Source: Microbulbifer agarilyticus (GTDB taxonomy: Bacteria; Pseudomonadota; Gammaproteobacteria; Pseudomonadales; Cellvibrionaceae). From it: DNA of 64,000 bases. The stretch lies in contig NZ_CP019650.1 in assembly GCF_001999945.1 (NCBI RefSeq), positions 4,025,501 through 4,089,500 of the forward strand, given 5' to 3'. Made by a program: the position numbers and the translations under genes. Of this stretch, positions 53,220 to 63,190 are shown piece after piece. Under the pieces are notes generated by a model, which had not been told where the DNA came from, ran no database searches, and worked only from the letters and a program-made list of their open reading frames with translations. How positions within the stretch are numbered: the stretch's first letter is position 1; the number at the start of each line of letters is the position of its first letter.

Positions 53220-53926
53220 TGACGTTTGTCTTCCGACTCGGTGGGACTGTCAGTATGCGGCTGAGGCGATGCCTCCTCGGCAGACGGTGCGGGCTCAGCC
53301 GGATCCAGGCGATCGACTTCTGCCCAGGCCGCGTCTTCTTCGTGCTTAAAGTGATCCGGGTGGTGCGGGTTGTGTTCGGGCTCGCCGTGATCGTGCAAAT
53401 GCTCAGGGTAATCCGGATCTTCCAGATCTTCCTCTTCTTCCGGCAAATGGTCGTCGTCGAGATTGCCTTCGGCGAGCGCGCGCTTGTCTTCTTCCGGCAG
53501 GTAATCCTCTGCCTGCAGCAACTTGTCTGCTGCGGGGTCTGGCGAAGAGGGTTCGGTGGGTGCCGGTTTGGCCTCCACCGCTGCCGGCTGCGCATGCGCG
53601 GCGGCATCTTCTTTCAGTGCCTGCGCCTGGGTTTCTACCGATTTCAGATCTTTTTCGAACTTGCGTTCCGCTTCGCTAAAGGTGCGCTCCATCGCCTGTT
53701 GGCTTTCGCGCAACTCTTTCAACACGCGCTCATTGTGCAGTTCGCGCCGAATATCATCGGCACCCACTTCACGCTCGAGCTCCTCCTTGGCGCTGCCCAG
53801 GGTTTGCTTGATCTGGGTCCACCAGCGCACGGTGGTACGCACCGCATCGGGCAGACGCTCGGGGCCGATCACCACCAAGCCCACGACCGCAATTAACAGC
53901 AGTTCAAAAAATCCGATATCAAACAC
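53216..53926 (-). CDS. tatB: Sec-independent protein translocase TatB with long acidic His-rich tail
   Basis: A 236-residue protein. The N-terminal membrane hairpin (MFDIGFFELLLIAVVGLVVIGPERLP) and amphipathic helix to about residue 100 are normal TatB, the partner of TatC in the signal-peptide receptor. E. coli TatB has 171 residues; here the tail is extended with Ala/Pro/Glu repeats and an acidic, histidine-rich block (about 155-200, EEEEDLEDPDYPEHLHDHGEPEHNPHHPDHFKHEED segment) that could bind metal or act as a spacer. Confidence 0.93.
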   Translation of the reverse strand: MFDIGFFELLLIAVVGLVVIGPERLPDAVRTTVRWWTQIKQTLGSAKEELEREVGADDIRRELHNERVLKELRESQQAMERTFSEAERKFEKDLKSVETQAQALKEDAAAHAQPAAVEAKPAPTEPSSPDPAADKLLQAEDYLPEEDKRALAEGNLDDDHLPEEEEDLEDPDYPEHLHDHGEPEHNPHHPDHFKHEEDAAWAEVDRLDPAEPAPSAEEASPQPHTDSPTESEDKRQ

Positions 53927-53977
53927 GCGCTACTCGCTCAGTTAACGACGGATGCAAAGCAAAACCGAAAACCGGTC

Positions 53978-54220
53978 TTACTTGTCCTGGGACTGCTTTT
54001 CTTCGGTAGAGGTTTTCTGCTGCGGCTTGCTGGATTCGTCTTTTTCCAGCAATTCCGGATCCTTGTCTTCCTCGCCCTTTTTGTCTTCTTCCTTCATGGC
54101 TTTTTTGAAGCCCTTTATGGCACCACCGAGGTCGCCACCGAGGTTACGCAGACGTTTGGTGCCGAAAATCAGCAGGACGATGACCAGCAAGATCAGCAAT
54201 TGTTGCCAGCTAATACCCAT
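53978..54220 (-). CDS. tatA: Sec-independent protein translocase TatA
   Basis: An 80-residue pore-forming subunit. A short N-terminal helix (about 5-20) is followed by the [24 protein letters not shown] amphipathic helix and an acidic/Lys-rich tail. It is first in the tat block, 51 nt before tatB and 49 nt after hisE. Confidence 0.96.
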   Translation of the reverse strand: MGISWQQLLILLVIVLLIFGTKRLRNLGGDLGGAIKGFKKAMKEEDKKGEEDKDPELLEKDESSKPQQKTSTEEKQSQDK

Positions 54221-54269
54221 AAGAAATGCTCCTGATTCAATCTTGAATTCGTATGTTCAATACACGCCG

Positions 54270-54617
54270 TCAGTCTTGGCTGCGTGACGCTTTTTCTTCG
54301 AGGCCGGAAAGGCCAAATCGACGCCCCAGCTCATCCAGTACTGCGCGGGAGTCCGCGCCCAGATGGTTAAGCATCACCAGGGAGTGAAACCACAGATCGG
54401 CGGTTTCCGAAATCATCGCCTGGTACTCGTCGCTGTCGGCGCCCTTGCCCTCGGCGTCTTTGGCGGCAAGCACCAGCTCGGTGGACTCTTCACCCACCTT
54501 CTCCAAAATCTTGTTCAGGCCCTTGGTGTGCAGGCTAGCGACATAGGAAGAGTCGGCATCCGCTTCCTGCATGCGCATACGCAGGACCCGGTCCAGTTGT
54601 GTCAGCATATTACTCAT
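54270..54617 (-). CDS. hisE: Phosphoribosyl-ATP pyrophosphatase
   Basis: A 115-residue enzyme for the second step of histidine synthesis. ATG 54617 ([12 protein letters not shown]) is the start, overlapping the hisI stop by 4 nt. [15 protein letters not shown] and the [13 protein letters not shown] helix are HisE signatures. A longer in-frame stretch upstream is antisense-like shadow of hisI. Confidence 0.95.
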   Translation of the reverse strand: MSNMLTQLDRVLRMRMQEADADSSYVASLHTKGLNKILEKVGEESTELVLAAKDAEGKGADSDEYQAMISETADLWFHSLVMLNHLGADSRAVLDELGRRFGLSGLEEKASRSQD

Positions 54618-55033
54618 GACGCGGTCTTCTTCTCCCCTGCGTAGATCTCTTTCGGGTCGGTGATGACCGGCTGGCGGATACGCCACTGGCCGTTTTCCAG
54701 TACCTGATAGAAACAGCTGGTGCGCCCTGTATGACAGGCGATACCACCAAGCTGCTCTACCAGCAGAACAATAGTGTCGCCGTCGCAATCGAGGCGCATC
54801 TCGCGCACCAACTGTACATGGCCGGAAGACTCGCCCTTGCGCCACAACTTGCCGCGGGAGCGGGACCAGTACACCGCGCGCCCTTCCTCGGCGGTTAGAC
54901 GCAGGGATTCGACATTCATCCAAGCCATCATCAGCACGCGGCCGGTTTTAAAATCCTGCGCAATGGCAGGCACCAGACCGTCGCTGTTCCAGCTGACTGC
55001 TTCTGTGAAATCAGTTTCACTCACCGTACGCAT
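54614..55033 (-). CDS. hisI: Phosphoribosyl-AMP cyclohydrolase
   Basis: A 139-residue enzyme for the third step of histidine synthesis. The metal-binding motifs are [17 protein letters not shown] and [14 protein letters not shown], with a [14 protein letters not shown] loop. In E. coli HisI and HisE are one fused protein; here they are separate but overlapping. Confidence 0.96.
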   Translation of the reverse strand: MRTVSETDFTEAVSWNSDGLVPAIAQDFKTGRVLMMAWMNVESLRLTAEEGRAVYWSRSRGKLWRKGESSGHVQLVREMRLDCDGDTIVLLVEQLGGIACHTGRTSCFYQVLENGQWRIRQPVITDPKEIYAGEKKTAS

Positions 55034-55074
55034 TCCTTACTGCATTCGATATTGTAGGCTCATCGCCCTCGCCT

Positions 55075-55099
55075 AAAGGCCGGAGTGTGACCGGCCTTT
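55075..55099 (-). terminator. Intrinsic terminator of the ubiE-ubiJ-ubiB unit
   Basis: AAAGGCCGG (55075-55083) and CCGGCCTTT (55091-55099) with loop AGTGTGA lie between the ubiB stop and hisI. The T-run is short. Confidence 0.6.
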
Positions 55100-55145
55100 C
55101 GAGGTCCTCGATTAAGGGCTCACTAGAAACCCCAAGCCCAGACCT

Positions 55146-56780
55146 TCAGGGCCACAGTAGCAGCGCCAGCGCTGCCGCACCCATAATCCAACTGGCCGCC
55201 GGTATCTGCGCCAGTAACCCCGGTGACGCCACCAGAGCGGCGCCCGCCGCCAGCAAGCCACCAACAATCATCCGCGCATAACGGGTACGCCCCCGCTGGC
55301 GGCTGCCCGCCAGCTGGTCACTCAGCTGCTGCAGCTGGGGGCCCAGTTCGCGCCCCTGTTCCAGGGCGGAAAACGCCATTTGCGGAAGTTGCGGGAATTT
55401 TTCCAGCCATTCCGGCCCATATCGCTTAATTTCGCCGACAATCGTCTTGGGATGAATGCGCTCGCGCATCCACCGCTCAAGAAACGGATGGGCAGTCTTC
55501 CACAGATCCAGCTGAGGATAAAGCTGTCGCCCTAATCCTTCTATATTGAGCAAGGTTTTCTGCAAAAGTACCAGCTGAGGCTGAACTTCCATCTCAAAAC
55601 GCCGCGCAGTCTGGAACAAACTGATTAATACGCGTGCAAAAGAGATTTCCCCCAGGGGCTTTTCAAAGATCGGCTCGCACACTGCGCGAATCGCGGACTC
55701 GAAGGCGTTGATCGGCGTATCCCGGCGCACCCAGCCGCTCTGCACATGCAATTCGGCGACCATGCGGTAGTCGCGGCGGAACATGGCGAGGATGTTGCGC
55801 GCCATGTAGTACTGATCTTCGCGCGTCAGGCTGCCGACGATGGCGGTATCGATGGCGATGTACTTGGGGCGATCCGGATGTTCGCGGGACACAAAGATGT
55901 TGCCCGGGTGCATATCGGCGTGGAAGAAGTTGTGCTCGAACACCTGCTTGAAGAAGATCTCCACACCGCGCTCGGCCAGCAGTTCCATATTGGTGTTTTG
56001 CGCGCGCAGCTGTTGCAGGTCGGTTACCGGAATGCCATCGATGCGTTCCAGCACCAACACGTTCTCGCGGGTGTAGTCCCAGTAGACTTCCGGTACATAC
56101 AGCAGCGGCGAATTGGCGAAGTTGCGCTTGAGCTCGGAACCGTTGGAGGCCTCGCGCACCAGATCCAGCTCACCCTCGATGGTGTGGCGATAATCCTCCA
56201 CCACCTCCACCGGGCGCATGCGCGGGCCGTCCGGTAAATAGTGCTCGATCCAGCGGGCGATATAGCGCAGCAGCTGCAGGTCCTGCTGTATCACCTTATT
56301 AATGCCAGGGCGCAGCACCTTCACCACTACCGATTGGCCGGGCTCGCCGTTTTCACCTTTCAGGCGCGCACCGTGTACCTGCGCCACCGAGGCGGACGCC
56401 AGCGGTTCGCGATCGAACTCGGCAAACAATTCATCCACCGGTGCACCCAGCGACGCCTCGATGCGATCGATACACTGGTCGATGGGAAACGGCGGCACAT
56501 TGTCCTGCAGCTGGTTCAGCTCCAGCACCATGTCCGGCGGCAGCAGATCCGGGCGCGTGGACAGCAACTGGCCAAACTTCACATAAATAGGCCCGAGGTC
56601 TTCCAGCGCGCAACGCAGGCGTTCGCCGCGGGTCATGTTTTTCGCTTTGCCCGCGGGCAACAGCTTGTAAGGCGCCCACAGTGTGCGCAGCCACAACGGC
56701 TGATACTCCGCCGGCACCAGTTCATTCAGTCGGTAGCGCAGGAACACCCGCGCAATAGTGAGGCTTCTCGCTAGTGGCAC
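55146..56780 (-). CDS. ubiB: UbiB, atypical kinase/ATPase for ubiquinone synthesis
   Basis: A 544-residue membrane-associated protein needed for coenzyme Q production, with ATPase activity and an unusual kinase fold. The KxGQ segment is [17 protein letters not shown], and the [14 protein letters not shown] and [14 protein letters not shown] (catalytic loop) regions match UbiB. Two C-terminal membrane helices are present. ubiJ starts 2 nt upstream. Confidence 0.97.
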   Translation of the reverse strand: MPLARSLTIARVFLRYRLNELVPAEYQPLWLRTLWAPYKLLPAGKAKNMTRGERLRCALEDLGPIYVKFGQLLSTRPDLLPPDMVLELNQLQDNVPPFPIDQCIDRIEASLGAPVDELFAEFDREPLASASVAQVHGARLKGENGEPGQSVVVKVLRPGINKVIQQDLQLLRYIARWIEHYLPDGPRMRPVEVVEDYRHTIEGELDLVREASNGSELKRNFANSPLLYVPEVYWDYTRENVLVLERIDGIPVTDLQQLRAQNTNMELLAERGVEIFFKQVFEHNFFHADMHPGNIFVSREHPDRPKYIAIDTAIVGSLTREDQYYMARNILAMFRRDYRMVAELHVQSGWVRRDTPINAFESAIRAVCEPIFEKPLGEISFARVLISLFQTARRFEMEVQPQLVLLQKTLLNIEGLGRQLYPQLDLWKTAHPFLERWMRERIHPKTIVGEIKRYGPEWLEKFPQLPQMAFSALEQGRELGPQLQQLSDQLAGSRQRGRTRYARMIVGGLLAAGAALVASPGLLAQIPAASWIMGAAALALLLWP

Positions 56781-56781
56781 G

Positions 56782-57453
56782 TCAACGCTTCTCCTGGCCG
56801 GGCTTGCCGCTGGCGGCCTTTACCTGTGCCGCAAACTTGCGCTGCAAAATCGCCAGGCGCGCTTCCAGGCGATCCACACCGTGGGAAAATTCGGCCACAT
56901 CCTCGGCGAAGGCTTCGAACTGCGCCTGCGGCGGTGTCATGCGCCACTCTTCACTCACCGCTTCCGCGGTTGCTTTCGGTGCGGTGCCGAGCGCGTCTCT
57001 CAGCCAGCTCGCCGCCATGCGCACGCCGGTGCCCAGCTGATGGGCCGGCGAATCGCCAATTAACTTGGAGACAGGTTCTTCCCAGTCGATATCCAGCTCG
57101 CGCAGGGTCGACTGCAGCTCTGCCAGCAGTGCACTGGAACCGCGCACCGTCACCCCCAGCTTGGCCGGCGTGGCATCGCGGTTTCTCAGCAACTGGATAA
57201 ATGCCAGGGCGGAACCAGACAGCTCGGTGGTTACCTCGCCGTCCCAGCGGCTGTGCACCTCGATATAGCCGCCTTCACCCTCGTCGTCGATAACCAGGAA
57301 CAGGGACATGGCCGGCGCGGTGAGATTCACCCCCAGCACCTTGCCCGCCAGTTTGCCGAGGCGTGCGCGACTGCCCGGGTCGTAACGCAGGGCGGTGTTG
57401 ATGGCGGTTTCCAGTGTGGCGTCAAAACCGGCGCGGAAGGTGGGATCGGTCAT
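56782..57453 (-). CDS. ubiJ: UbiJ, ubiquinone-synthesis accessory protein
   Basis: A 223-residue protein with an SCP2 lipid-binding domain at about 15-110 (a domain that holds polyprenyl intermediates) and a C-terminal helical segment ([26 protein letters not shown]). It works with UbiK and the cytosolic ubiquinone complex. It is directly followed by ubiB and preceded by repeat copy C. Confidence 0.93.
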   Translation of the reverse strand: MTDPTFRAGFDATLETAINTALRYDPGSRARLGKLAGKVLGVNLTAPAMSLFLVIDDEGEGGYIEVHSRWDGEVTTELSGSALAFIQLLRNRDATPAKLGVTVRGSSALLAELQSTLRELDIDWEEPVSKLIGDSPAHQLGTGVRMAASWLRDALGTAPKATAEAVSEEWRMTPPQAQFEAFAEDVAEFSHGVDRLEARLAILQRKFAAQVKAASGKPGQEKR

Positions 57454-57495
57454 GATTATTTTTTCAGTGCCCGGAAGCTATACGCGAAGGCGGTG

Positions 57496-57593
57496 CTTCC
57501 GGTGTCTGTTCGCAGGACCTTCACCGCCAGGGATGGTGGTGCAGAGCCCCCATGGATGGGTCTACGGCGTGTCCTGTGAACAGACACCGGAAG
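57496..57593. repeat. Intergenic inverted repeat, copy C
   Basis: Arms 57496-57518 and 57571-57593 match over 23 bp with one mismatch. The loop holds CAGGGATG (57528-57535), the shared octamer, and a CCCCATGGATGGG palindrome-like element. GTGGCGCCGCCAC follows the right arm. It separates ubiE from ubiJ. Confidence 0.85.
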
Positions 57594-57639
57594 TGGCGCC
57601 GCCACAAGGCGAAATCCGAGCCCCCAAACTCAAAAATTG

Positions 57640-58389
57640 TCAGGGTTTGATGCCCTTGTGCAAAGCCACGATGCCACCGGTCATATTGTGGAATTCGCAA
57701 TCCACAAAGCCGGCATCGCCCATCATGCCTTTGAGGGTCTCCTGGTCCGGGTGCATTCGAATGCTCTCGGCCAGGTAACGATAGCTATCGGCATCGTCCG
57801 CCACCAGCTTGCCCATAAACGGCAGCAGGCGGAAAGAATACTGATCGTAGACCTTTTCCAGCAGCTTCGACTCCGGCTTGGAGAACTCCAGCACCAGCAG
57901 GCGCCCACCGGGTTTCAGCACACGCAACATGGAGCGCAGCGCCAGGTCTTTATCCGTCACGTTGCGCAGGCCGAACGCGATGGTAATGCAATCAAACGTG
58001 TTGTCGGGGAAGGGCAGGTACTGGGCGTCCGCCTGTACCGTCTCCACATTGCCGGCAATGCCGCGGTCCAGCAGGCGATCGCGGCCGACCTTCAACATGG
58101 ACGCATTGATATCCGCCAACACCACCTTGCCGGTAGGGCCAACGATGCGGGAAAAGCGCGCGGTCAGGTCACCGGTACCGCCGGCAATATCCAGAATTGT
58201 CTGGCCCGGGCGCGCCGCAGAAAGCTCAATCGTGAAACGCTTCCACAGGCGGTGGACGCCACCCGACATCAGGTCGTTCATCACGTCGTAGCGGGCCGCT
58301 ACCGAGTGGAATACATCTGCCACTCGTCCCGCCTTTTCCTCCACCGGAACCTGCTGGTAGCCAAAATGGGTCGTCTTGCGTTCGGTCAT
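57640..58389 (-). CDS. ubiE: Ubiquinone/menaquinone C-methyltransferase
   Basis: A 249-residue SAM-dependent methyltransferase. ATG 58389 ([21 protein letters not shown]) is the normal start; the longer in-frame N-terminus is not supported. [13 protein letters not shown] (SAM binding), [30 protein letters not shown] and [12 protein letters not shown] are UbiE signatures. Its start overlaps no gene but the CHAD gene begins 131 nt away on the opposite strand. Confidence 0.97.
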   Translation of the reverse strand: MTERKTTHFGYQQVPVEEKAGRVADVFHSVAARYDVMNDLMSGGVHRLWKRFTIELSAARPGQTILDIAGGTGDLTARFSRIVGPTGKVVLADINASMLKVGRDRLLDRGIAGNVETVQADAQYLPFPDNTFDCITIAFGLRNVTDKDLALRSMLRVLKPGGRLLVLEFSKPESKLLEKVYDQYSFRLLPFMGKLVADDADSYRYLAESIRMHPDQETLKGMMGDAGFVDCEFHNMTGGIVALHKGIKP

Positions 58390-58519
58390 CTTGTGCCTGC
58401 TGCGCCAAATTTCAGGGCCACATTGTACATGGGGCGGACCTGATCGGCACCGCCACAGACTAAACTTGAGCAATATCGAGGCAACGCCGCTCTCTTTCCG
58501 TTCTGCTTCTGTCCTGCTT

Positions 58520-59353
58520 ATGTCTTTTCAATTGCACAGCAAGCACCCACTAGCCCCGGCGATCCGCGCCGTCGCCCGCACGCAGGTGCATGCAGCCATC
58601 GCCTGCTGCCAGGCGGCGGAAGACGGGCACGCCATCCACTGTGTACGCAAACACGGCAAAAAATTGCGCGCCCTGTTGCGCCTTATCCGCTACGCCAACA
58701 CCACAACCGAGAGCCTGTATCACACCGAGAATGCGCGTTATCGCAATATTAATACGGCACTCGGTGCCTGCCGCGAAAGCGCGTCGCTATATCTCGCCCT
58801 CGACACACAATTGCACGCCGAGCGTTTCCCGCAAACGGCGGCGTACCTGAAAGGTCGACTGGACAACGGGGACACAGAGAGGCTGCTGGAGCAGGCCGAA
58901 AAATCGTTGCAACAAGCGCTGATAAAAATTGATGGCTGGCACTTTCAGGGCGCCAGCTGGGACGATATTGAATTGGGCTACTGCAAAAGCTACCGGCGGG
59001 CATTCAAGGCCATGGGTCATGCCTTTGCATTGAACACAGATGAGCGGTTCCACTCTCTGCGCAAACGCGTCAAAGACCAGTGGTACCAGAGCCGCCTGCT
59101 GGAAGAACACTACCCGGAAACCATCGGCGCGCGCACCCGTGGCCTGCAACAGCTGGCCAGTGCCCTGGGCGACTGGCGTGACCTGCGGCTACTCTGCCAG
59201 CACCTTGCGCGCTACGGAGATGACGCCCCCGAAATGGCGAACGAACAGCGCGCACTACTGAAACAAGCTAAAAAAAGACTGGGGCAGCTGCGCAACGAAA
59301 TTGAGCAGCTGTGTCGACAACTGTTCCCGCAAGCACACTGGGCGTTTGCTTAG
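58520..59353 (+). CDS. CHAD-domain protein
   Basis: A 277-residue helical protein. The CHAD domain is recognised from the [18 protein letters not shown] segment with its histidines and basic residues, the later [19 protein letters not shown] segment and [22 protein letters not shown] proteins bind inorganic polyphosphate. ATG 58520 is chosen because the upstream in-frame extension overlaps the UbiE start and is low in similarity. A link to the PPK2/H+-ATPase pair is possible but not shown. Confidence 0.8.
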   Translation: MSFQLHSKHPLAPAIRAVARTQVHAAIACCQAAEDGHAIHCVRKHGKKLRALLRLIRYANTTTESLYHTENARYRNINTALGACRESASLYLALDTQLHAERFPQTAAYLKGRLDNGDTERLLEQAEKSLQQALIKIDGWHFQGASWDDIELGYCKSYRRAFKAMGHAFALNTDERFHSLRKRVKDQWYQSRLLEEHYPETIGARTRGLQQLASALGDWRDLRLLCQHLARYGDDAPEMANEQRALLKQAKKRLGQLRNEIEQLCRQLFPQAHWAFA

Positions 59354-59370
59354 CGCATACCGCCTGAATT

Positions 59371-59420
59371 AATCCGGCTCCGATTGATCTGGCTCCGTTT
59401 AATCTGGCTCCGTTTAATCC
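59371..59420 (-). repeat. Tandem 15-bp repeat at the phoA stop codon
   Basis: About three copies of a 15-16-bp unit (AATCTGGCTCCGTTT-like on the plus strand) start at the phoA stop codon and run into the gap before the CHAD gene. It may have arisen by slippage. It does not change the protein unless read-through occurs. Confidence 0.7.
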
Positions 59421-61045
59421 AGCAGCCCGCCCGCATGCACCATCACATGAAAAATAACATTCTGCTCTTTAGTGCCGGTAAGCAGATGGGCACCCGGTCC
59501 GCGCGCCCAGACACCCACGTCCTCGCCACCGTGGGTTTCGCTATCCAATGGCACCAGCGACTCCTGGTGGAAGCCGCTTGATTCTGTATCGATGTCGTGG
59601 AGATCGTGGCGCCCGGCATTGACCGGGTCATCGTAGCGATCGTCCGCATTGGTGCTGTCACCGAGGTCGGCAAAGCCCAGGCCATTCGCATAGGTAATCG
59701 TGGTGTAGGGCATACCATCGGCCGCCAGCGATACGTTTTCCTTGGGCTCGCCGGTTTCATCATTGCCGACCACCTTGCCCAGAATCGGGTTGCCGCGGGT
59801 GGGATAGCCGGCGATGGTCATTACATGGCTGTGATCGGCGGTCACTATGATCAGGGTATCCTCGGCACTGGTGTTATCCATGGCCACCTGCACCGCGCGG
59901 GCCATTTCCACACCATCGGTCAGCGCACTGTAGGCACTGCCCGCGTGGTGGCCATGGTCGATGCGGCCAGATTCGATCATGGCAAAATAGCCCTTGTCGT
60001 TTTTACTCAGCAGCTCGATGGCTTTGGCAGTCATCTGTGACAGGGACGGCTCGCCGGCTTTATCGTTCTTGCGATCTTCTTCATAGCGCATGTGCGAGCT
60101 GGCAAACAGGCCGAGCAACTTGTCGGTATCGACCACATCAAGCTGGTCGAATCCGGACTGGTCTTCGATATATACCGCTTCGGTAGTACCGTCGTTATAG
60201 CGCGCCTTCCAAGCGTCAATCAGGTTGAGGCCGTCGGTGCGCTTGCCGGACTTGCCTTCCAGATCCTCCACCTCTTCCGGCAGGAAACTGCGACGGCCAC
60301 CGCCCATGATCACATCGATACCGTCACCGGCCGACAGCTCCACCATCTGCGCGGCAATATCTTTGCAGCCTTCGGGAGCGGTCGCCTCCCAGCCGCGCTC
60401 CGGCACTTTCGCGTAGGTAGCAGCCGGGGTGGCGTGGGTGATGCGCGCGGTACTCACCACGCCGGTGCTTTTGCCGAGATTCTCCGCCAACTCGAGTGCG
60501 GTGGTAAGCGGGTGCTGCAGGCTCGCCACGCAATCCCCGCGGGCAACAGTCTCATCCACATTCAACACGCCCGCCTTGGTTTTCACTCCGGCCATCAACG
60601 CAGTGGCGGTACCGGCGGAGTCCGGTGTCTGCTGGTTGGTGTTGTAGGTTTTGATCAGGCCGGCAAATGGCATGGTTTCGAAGCTCAGCTGGTATTCCTC
60701 GCCACTCTGGCCTTCCATCTGGCCGGCAAGAATGCGCATGGCGGTAACGGTGGAAATACCCATGCCATCACCCACAAACAGAATGATGTTTTTGGCCGCA
60801 CCGCGTTCATTGTTAACCACTACGCTCTGTGCGCGCGCCAGTGCGGCCTGGCCATCGCGGTACCAGCTGCTGCTTTGTTGCGACTCGGGAAGCTGCGCGG
60901 TCTCAGTCGGGCGATGAGTTGCGGGCTCTGCAGCGGGGGTCGAGGAGTCGGCAGAGGTATCCGGTGCGGAATGTGGCTCACCGCACGCGGCAACGGTCAG
61001 GCCGAATGCGGTAACGAACGCGAGAGGGAGTCGATAGAATTGCAT
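59414..61045 (-). CDS. Alkaline phosphatase lipoprotein (PhoA family)
   Basis: A 543-residue protein with a VAAC lipobox (C21). The metal and active-site residues are intact: D93 in LFVGDGMG, the phosphorylated S143 in DSAGTATALMAGVKT, and the later DHGHHAG and TADHSHVMTI zinc sites. It is the PhoA class of phosphomonoesterase. No Pho box is recognisable. The upstream region 61046-61173 shows no gene. Confidence 0.93.
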   Translation of the reverse strand: MQFYRLPLAFVTAFGLTVAACGEPHSAPDTSADSSTPAAEPATHRPTETAQLPESQQSSSWYRDGQAALARAQSVVVNNERGAAKNIILFVGDGMGISTVTAMRILAGQMEGQSGEEYQLSFETMPFAGLIKTYNTNQQTPDSAGTATALMAGVKTKAGVLNVDETVARGDCVASLQHPLTTALELAENLGKSTGVVSTARITHATPAATYAKVPERGWEATAPEGCKDIAAQMVELSAGDGIDVIMGGGRRSFLPEEVEDLEGKSGKRTDGLNLIDAWKARYNDGTTEAVYIEDQSGFDQLDVVDTDKLLGLFASSHMRYEEDRKNDKAGEPSLSQMTAKAIELLSKNDKGYFAMIESGRIDHGHHAGSAYSALTDGVEMARAVQVAMDNTSAEDTLIIVTADHSHVMTIAGYPTRGNPILGKVVGNDETGEPKENVSLAADGMPYTTITYANGLGFADLGDSTNADDRYDDPVNAGRHDLHDIDTESSGFHQESLVPLDSETHGGEDVGVWARGPGAHLLTGTKEQNVIFHVMVHAGGLLD

Positions 61046-61173
61046 GCTGTACCCCAGTAAAAATTTGCCTGCCGCAAACCCGATAGAAAGGCTAAAAGTG
61101 GCGAGGCGCTTAAGACTGGGGCGATAGTGTAGAGGATTTTTGGGTCAGATTTGCTACCGGTTTACCAGGTCAT

Positions 61174-61551
61174 TCAACCAATCAGCTTCACAGCGCTCTC
61201 GTCGGGATCGCGACCCTTGCCCTGGGCCTGCAGCTGCTTGAGGTAGCTTTGCCACTTCTCCTCCTGGGTATCGCACAGTTCGCGCAGGTAAGCCCATGTG
61301 TATATTCCGCTATCGTGGCCATCATCAAAAAAGATCTGCAGGGCATAGCGCCCGGCGGCGACGACCTTGTCGATACCCACATGGATTTTTCCATCCACCA
61401 ATGTACCGTCACTGGCACCGTGGCCGCGCACTTCGGCACTGGGCGAATAAACCCGCAGGTATTCGGCAGGCAGCACAAACTCTGTATCGGCGTATTGCAG
61501 GTAAAGGTTTTTTTCTGCCTTGTTCAGGCGAATCTTTTTCGGTGCGGACAT
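61174..61551 (-). CDS. DUF971 (GBBH-like N-terminal) protein
   Basis: A 125-residue protein with LPAEYLRVYSPSAEVRGHG and VGRYALQIFFDDGHDSGIYTW-like segments of DUF971, related to the N-terminal domain of gamma-butyrobetaine hydroxylase. It commonly follows hslVU in gammaproteobacteria, as here, and has been linked to iron-sulfur or metal biology; no function is established. It is 110 nt downstream of hslU. Confidence 0.88.
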   Translation of the reverse strand: MSAPKKIRLNKAEKNLYLQYADTEFVLPAEYLRVYSPSAEVRGHGASDGTLVDGKIHVGIDKVVAAGRYALQIFFDDGHDSGIYTWAYLRELCDTQEEKWQSYLKQLQAQGKGRDPDESAVKLIG

Positions 61552-61661
61552 GGCAAAACCAAGAGTCAGTTATCAGCGAGCGGCAAAATACACTAGTGGG
61601 ATACAACAGTGAGATACAGTGAGCGCCGCGCAATGCGGCACCCACCCAGTGACAAGAAGAA

Positions 61662-62975
61662 TCAGAGAATAAAGCGCGACAGGTCTTCGTCTTTACTCAA
61701 CTCACCCAGCTGTTTGTCGACGTAAGCCGCATCGATGGTAATGGTGCTGTCGCCATCACCACCGACAAAGGATATTTCTTCCAGCAGGCGCTCGAGCACC
61801 GTGTGCAGACGGCGAGCACCGATGTTTTCGGTGGTTTCGTTCACCTCGAAGGCGACTTCGGCGATACGCTGAATACCGTCTTCGGAGAACTCCAAATTGA
61901 CGCCCTCGGTACCCAGCAGTGCTTTCTGCTGCTCGGTGAGCGAGGCTGAAGGTTCTGTGAGGATACGCTGGAAGTCCTTGGAGGTCAGCGAGCTCAATTC
62001 CACACGGATCGGCAGGCGGCCCTGTAGCTCCGGAATCAAATCCGATGGCTTGGACAGGTGGAAAGCACCAGACGCGATAAACAGAATATGGTCTGTTTTG
62101 ATCATGCCGTATTTGGTGGTGACGGTGCAGCCTTCGATCAGCGGCAGCAGGTCGCGCTGCACACCTTCACGGGAGACATCGGCACCGCCGCTTTCCTGGC
62201 GCTTGGCAACCTTGTCGATTTCATCGAGAAACACAATGCCATTCTGCTCGGCGGAGCGGATGGCTTTGGTTTTGATTTCTTCGTCATTAATCAGTTTGGC
62301 CGCTTCATCGTCGGTCAGCTGCTTGAGCGCCTGCTTGACGGTGAGTTTACGCTTTTGGGTTTTGCCCTGGGACATATTGGAGAACATGCCCTGCAGTTGG
62401 TTGGTCATTTCTTCCATGCCCGGAGGTGCCATGATTTCGACACCCATGGGGCTGGCGGAAACGTCGATTTCAATTTCCTTGTCGTCGAGTTCGCCTTCAC
62501 GCAGCTTTTTGCGGAATACCTGGCGAGTGCCGGAATCTTTATCCAGCGGGTCGGTATTGCGTGCCGGCGGCAGCAGGGCGTCGAGCACCCGGTCTTCGGC
62601 GGCGTCCATGGCCCGCTGTTTTACGCCTTCGGTGGCGCGCTCGCGCTCGAGCTTGATGGCCATTTCGACGAGGTCGCGGACGATGGATTCCACATCGCGG
62701 CCGACGTAGCCCACTTCGGTAAATTTGGTTGCTTCGACTTTGATAAACGGCGCGCCAGCAAGTTTGGCGAGGCGGCGGGCAATTTCGGTTTTACCCACGC
62801 CGGTGGGGCCGATCATCAAGATGTTTTTCGGGGTGATTTCCGCGCGCAGTTCTTCGTTGACCTGCATGCGGCGCCAGCGGTTGCGCAGCGCGATGGCCAC
62901 TGCACGCTTGGCGTCGTTCTGGCCGACAATATGACGGTCGAGTTCGTGAACGATTTCTCTAGGGGTCATGGACAT
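61662..62975 (-). CDS. hslU: HslU ATPase, unfoldase subunit of HslVU protease
   Basis: A 437-residue AAA+ protein. The start [23 protein letters not shown] at 62975 is used (MTPRE at 62969 is also possible); a longer frame to 63050 is not supported. Walker [10 protein letters not shown], Walker [11 protein letters not shown], and the C-terminal EDLSRFIL that docks into HslV are present. It unfolds substrates and feeds them into HslV. Confidence 0.98.
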   Translation of the reverse strand: MSMTPREIVHELDRHIVGQNDAKRAVAIALRNRWRRMQVNEELRAEITPKNILMIGPTGVGKTEIARRLAKLAGAPFIKVEATKFTEVGYVGRDVESIVRDLVEMAIKLERERATEGVKQRAMDAAEDRVLDALLPPARNTDPLDKDSGTRQVFRKKLREGELDDKEIEIDVSASPMGVEIMAPPGMEEMTNQLQGMFSNMSQGKTQKRKLTVKQALKQLTDDEAAKLINDEEIKTKAIRSAEQNGIVFLDEIDKVAKRQESGGADVSREGVQRDLLPLIEGCTVTTKYGMIKTDHILFIASGAFHLSKPSDLIPELQGRLPIRVELSSLTSKDFQRILTEPSASLTEQQKALLGTEGVNLEFSEDGIQRIAEVAFEVNETTENIGARRLHTVLERLLEEISFVGGDGDSTITIDAAYVDKQLGELSKDEDLSRFIL

Positions 62976-63049
62976 GGTCTTTACTCGGATTCTTTTCGCT
63001 TCGTTCCAGCTTCTATGTGCTTTGAAGCTGGTGCGGTGGCGGCCGCGCA

Positions 63050-63142
63050 CCGGGTAAAAGATTTCGAAATCGCTATAAATACATCCCTGTACGCTCCGGC
63101 GGCGACGTCCTGTCGCCGACGGTTTCGAAATCTTTTACCCGG
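63050..63142. repeat. Intergenic inverted repeat, copy D
   Basis: Arms 63050-63069 and 63123-63142 form a perfect 20-bp inverted repeat. The loop holds CATCCCTG (63082-63089), complement of the shared octamer, and an inner hairpin CGGCGAC-GTCCT-GTCGCCG (63100-63118). GTGGCGGCC lies upstream near 63036. It sits between hslV and hslU. Confidence 0.9.
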
Positions 63143-63190
63143 CACCCGACCTTCAATTCATACCTGAATGCGTCGTTGCCAGTTTGGCGA

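Noticed and set aside
54618..54923. N-terminal extension of hisE into hisI
   Set aside because: hisE has a good start at 54617 overlapping the hisI stop; the extension is out-of-frame translation of hisI.
62058..63167. 369-codon frame antisense to hslU running into repeat copy D
   Set aside because: Shadow frame of hslU; it ends inside the inverted repeat.
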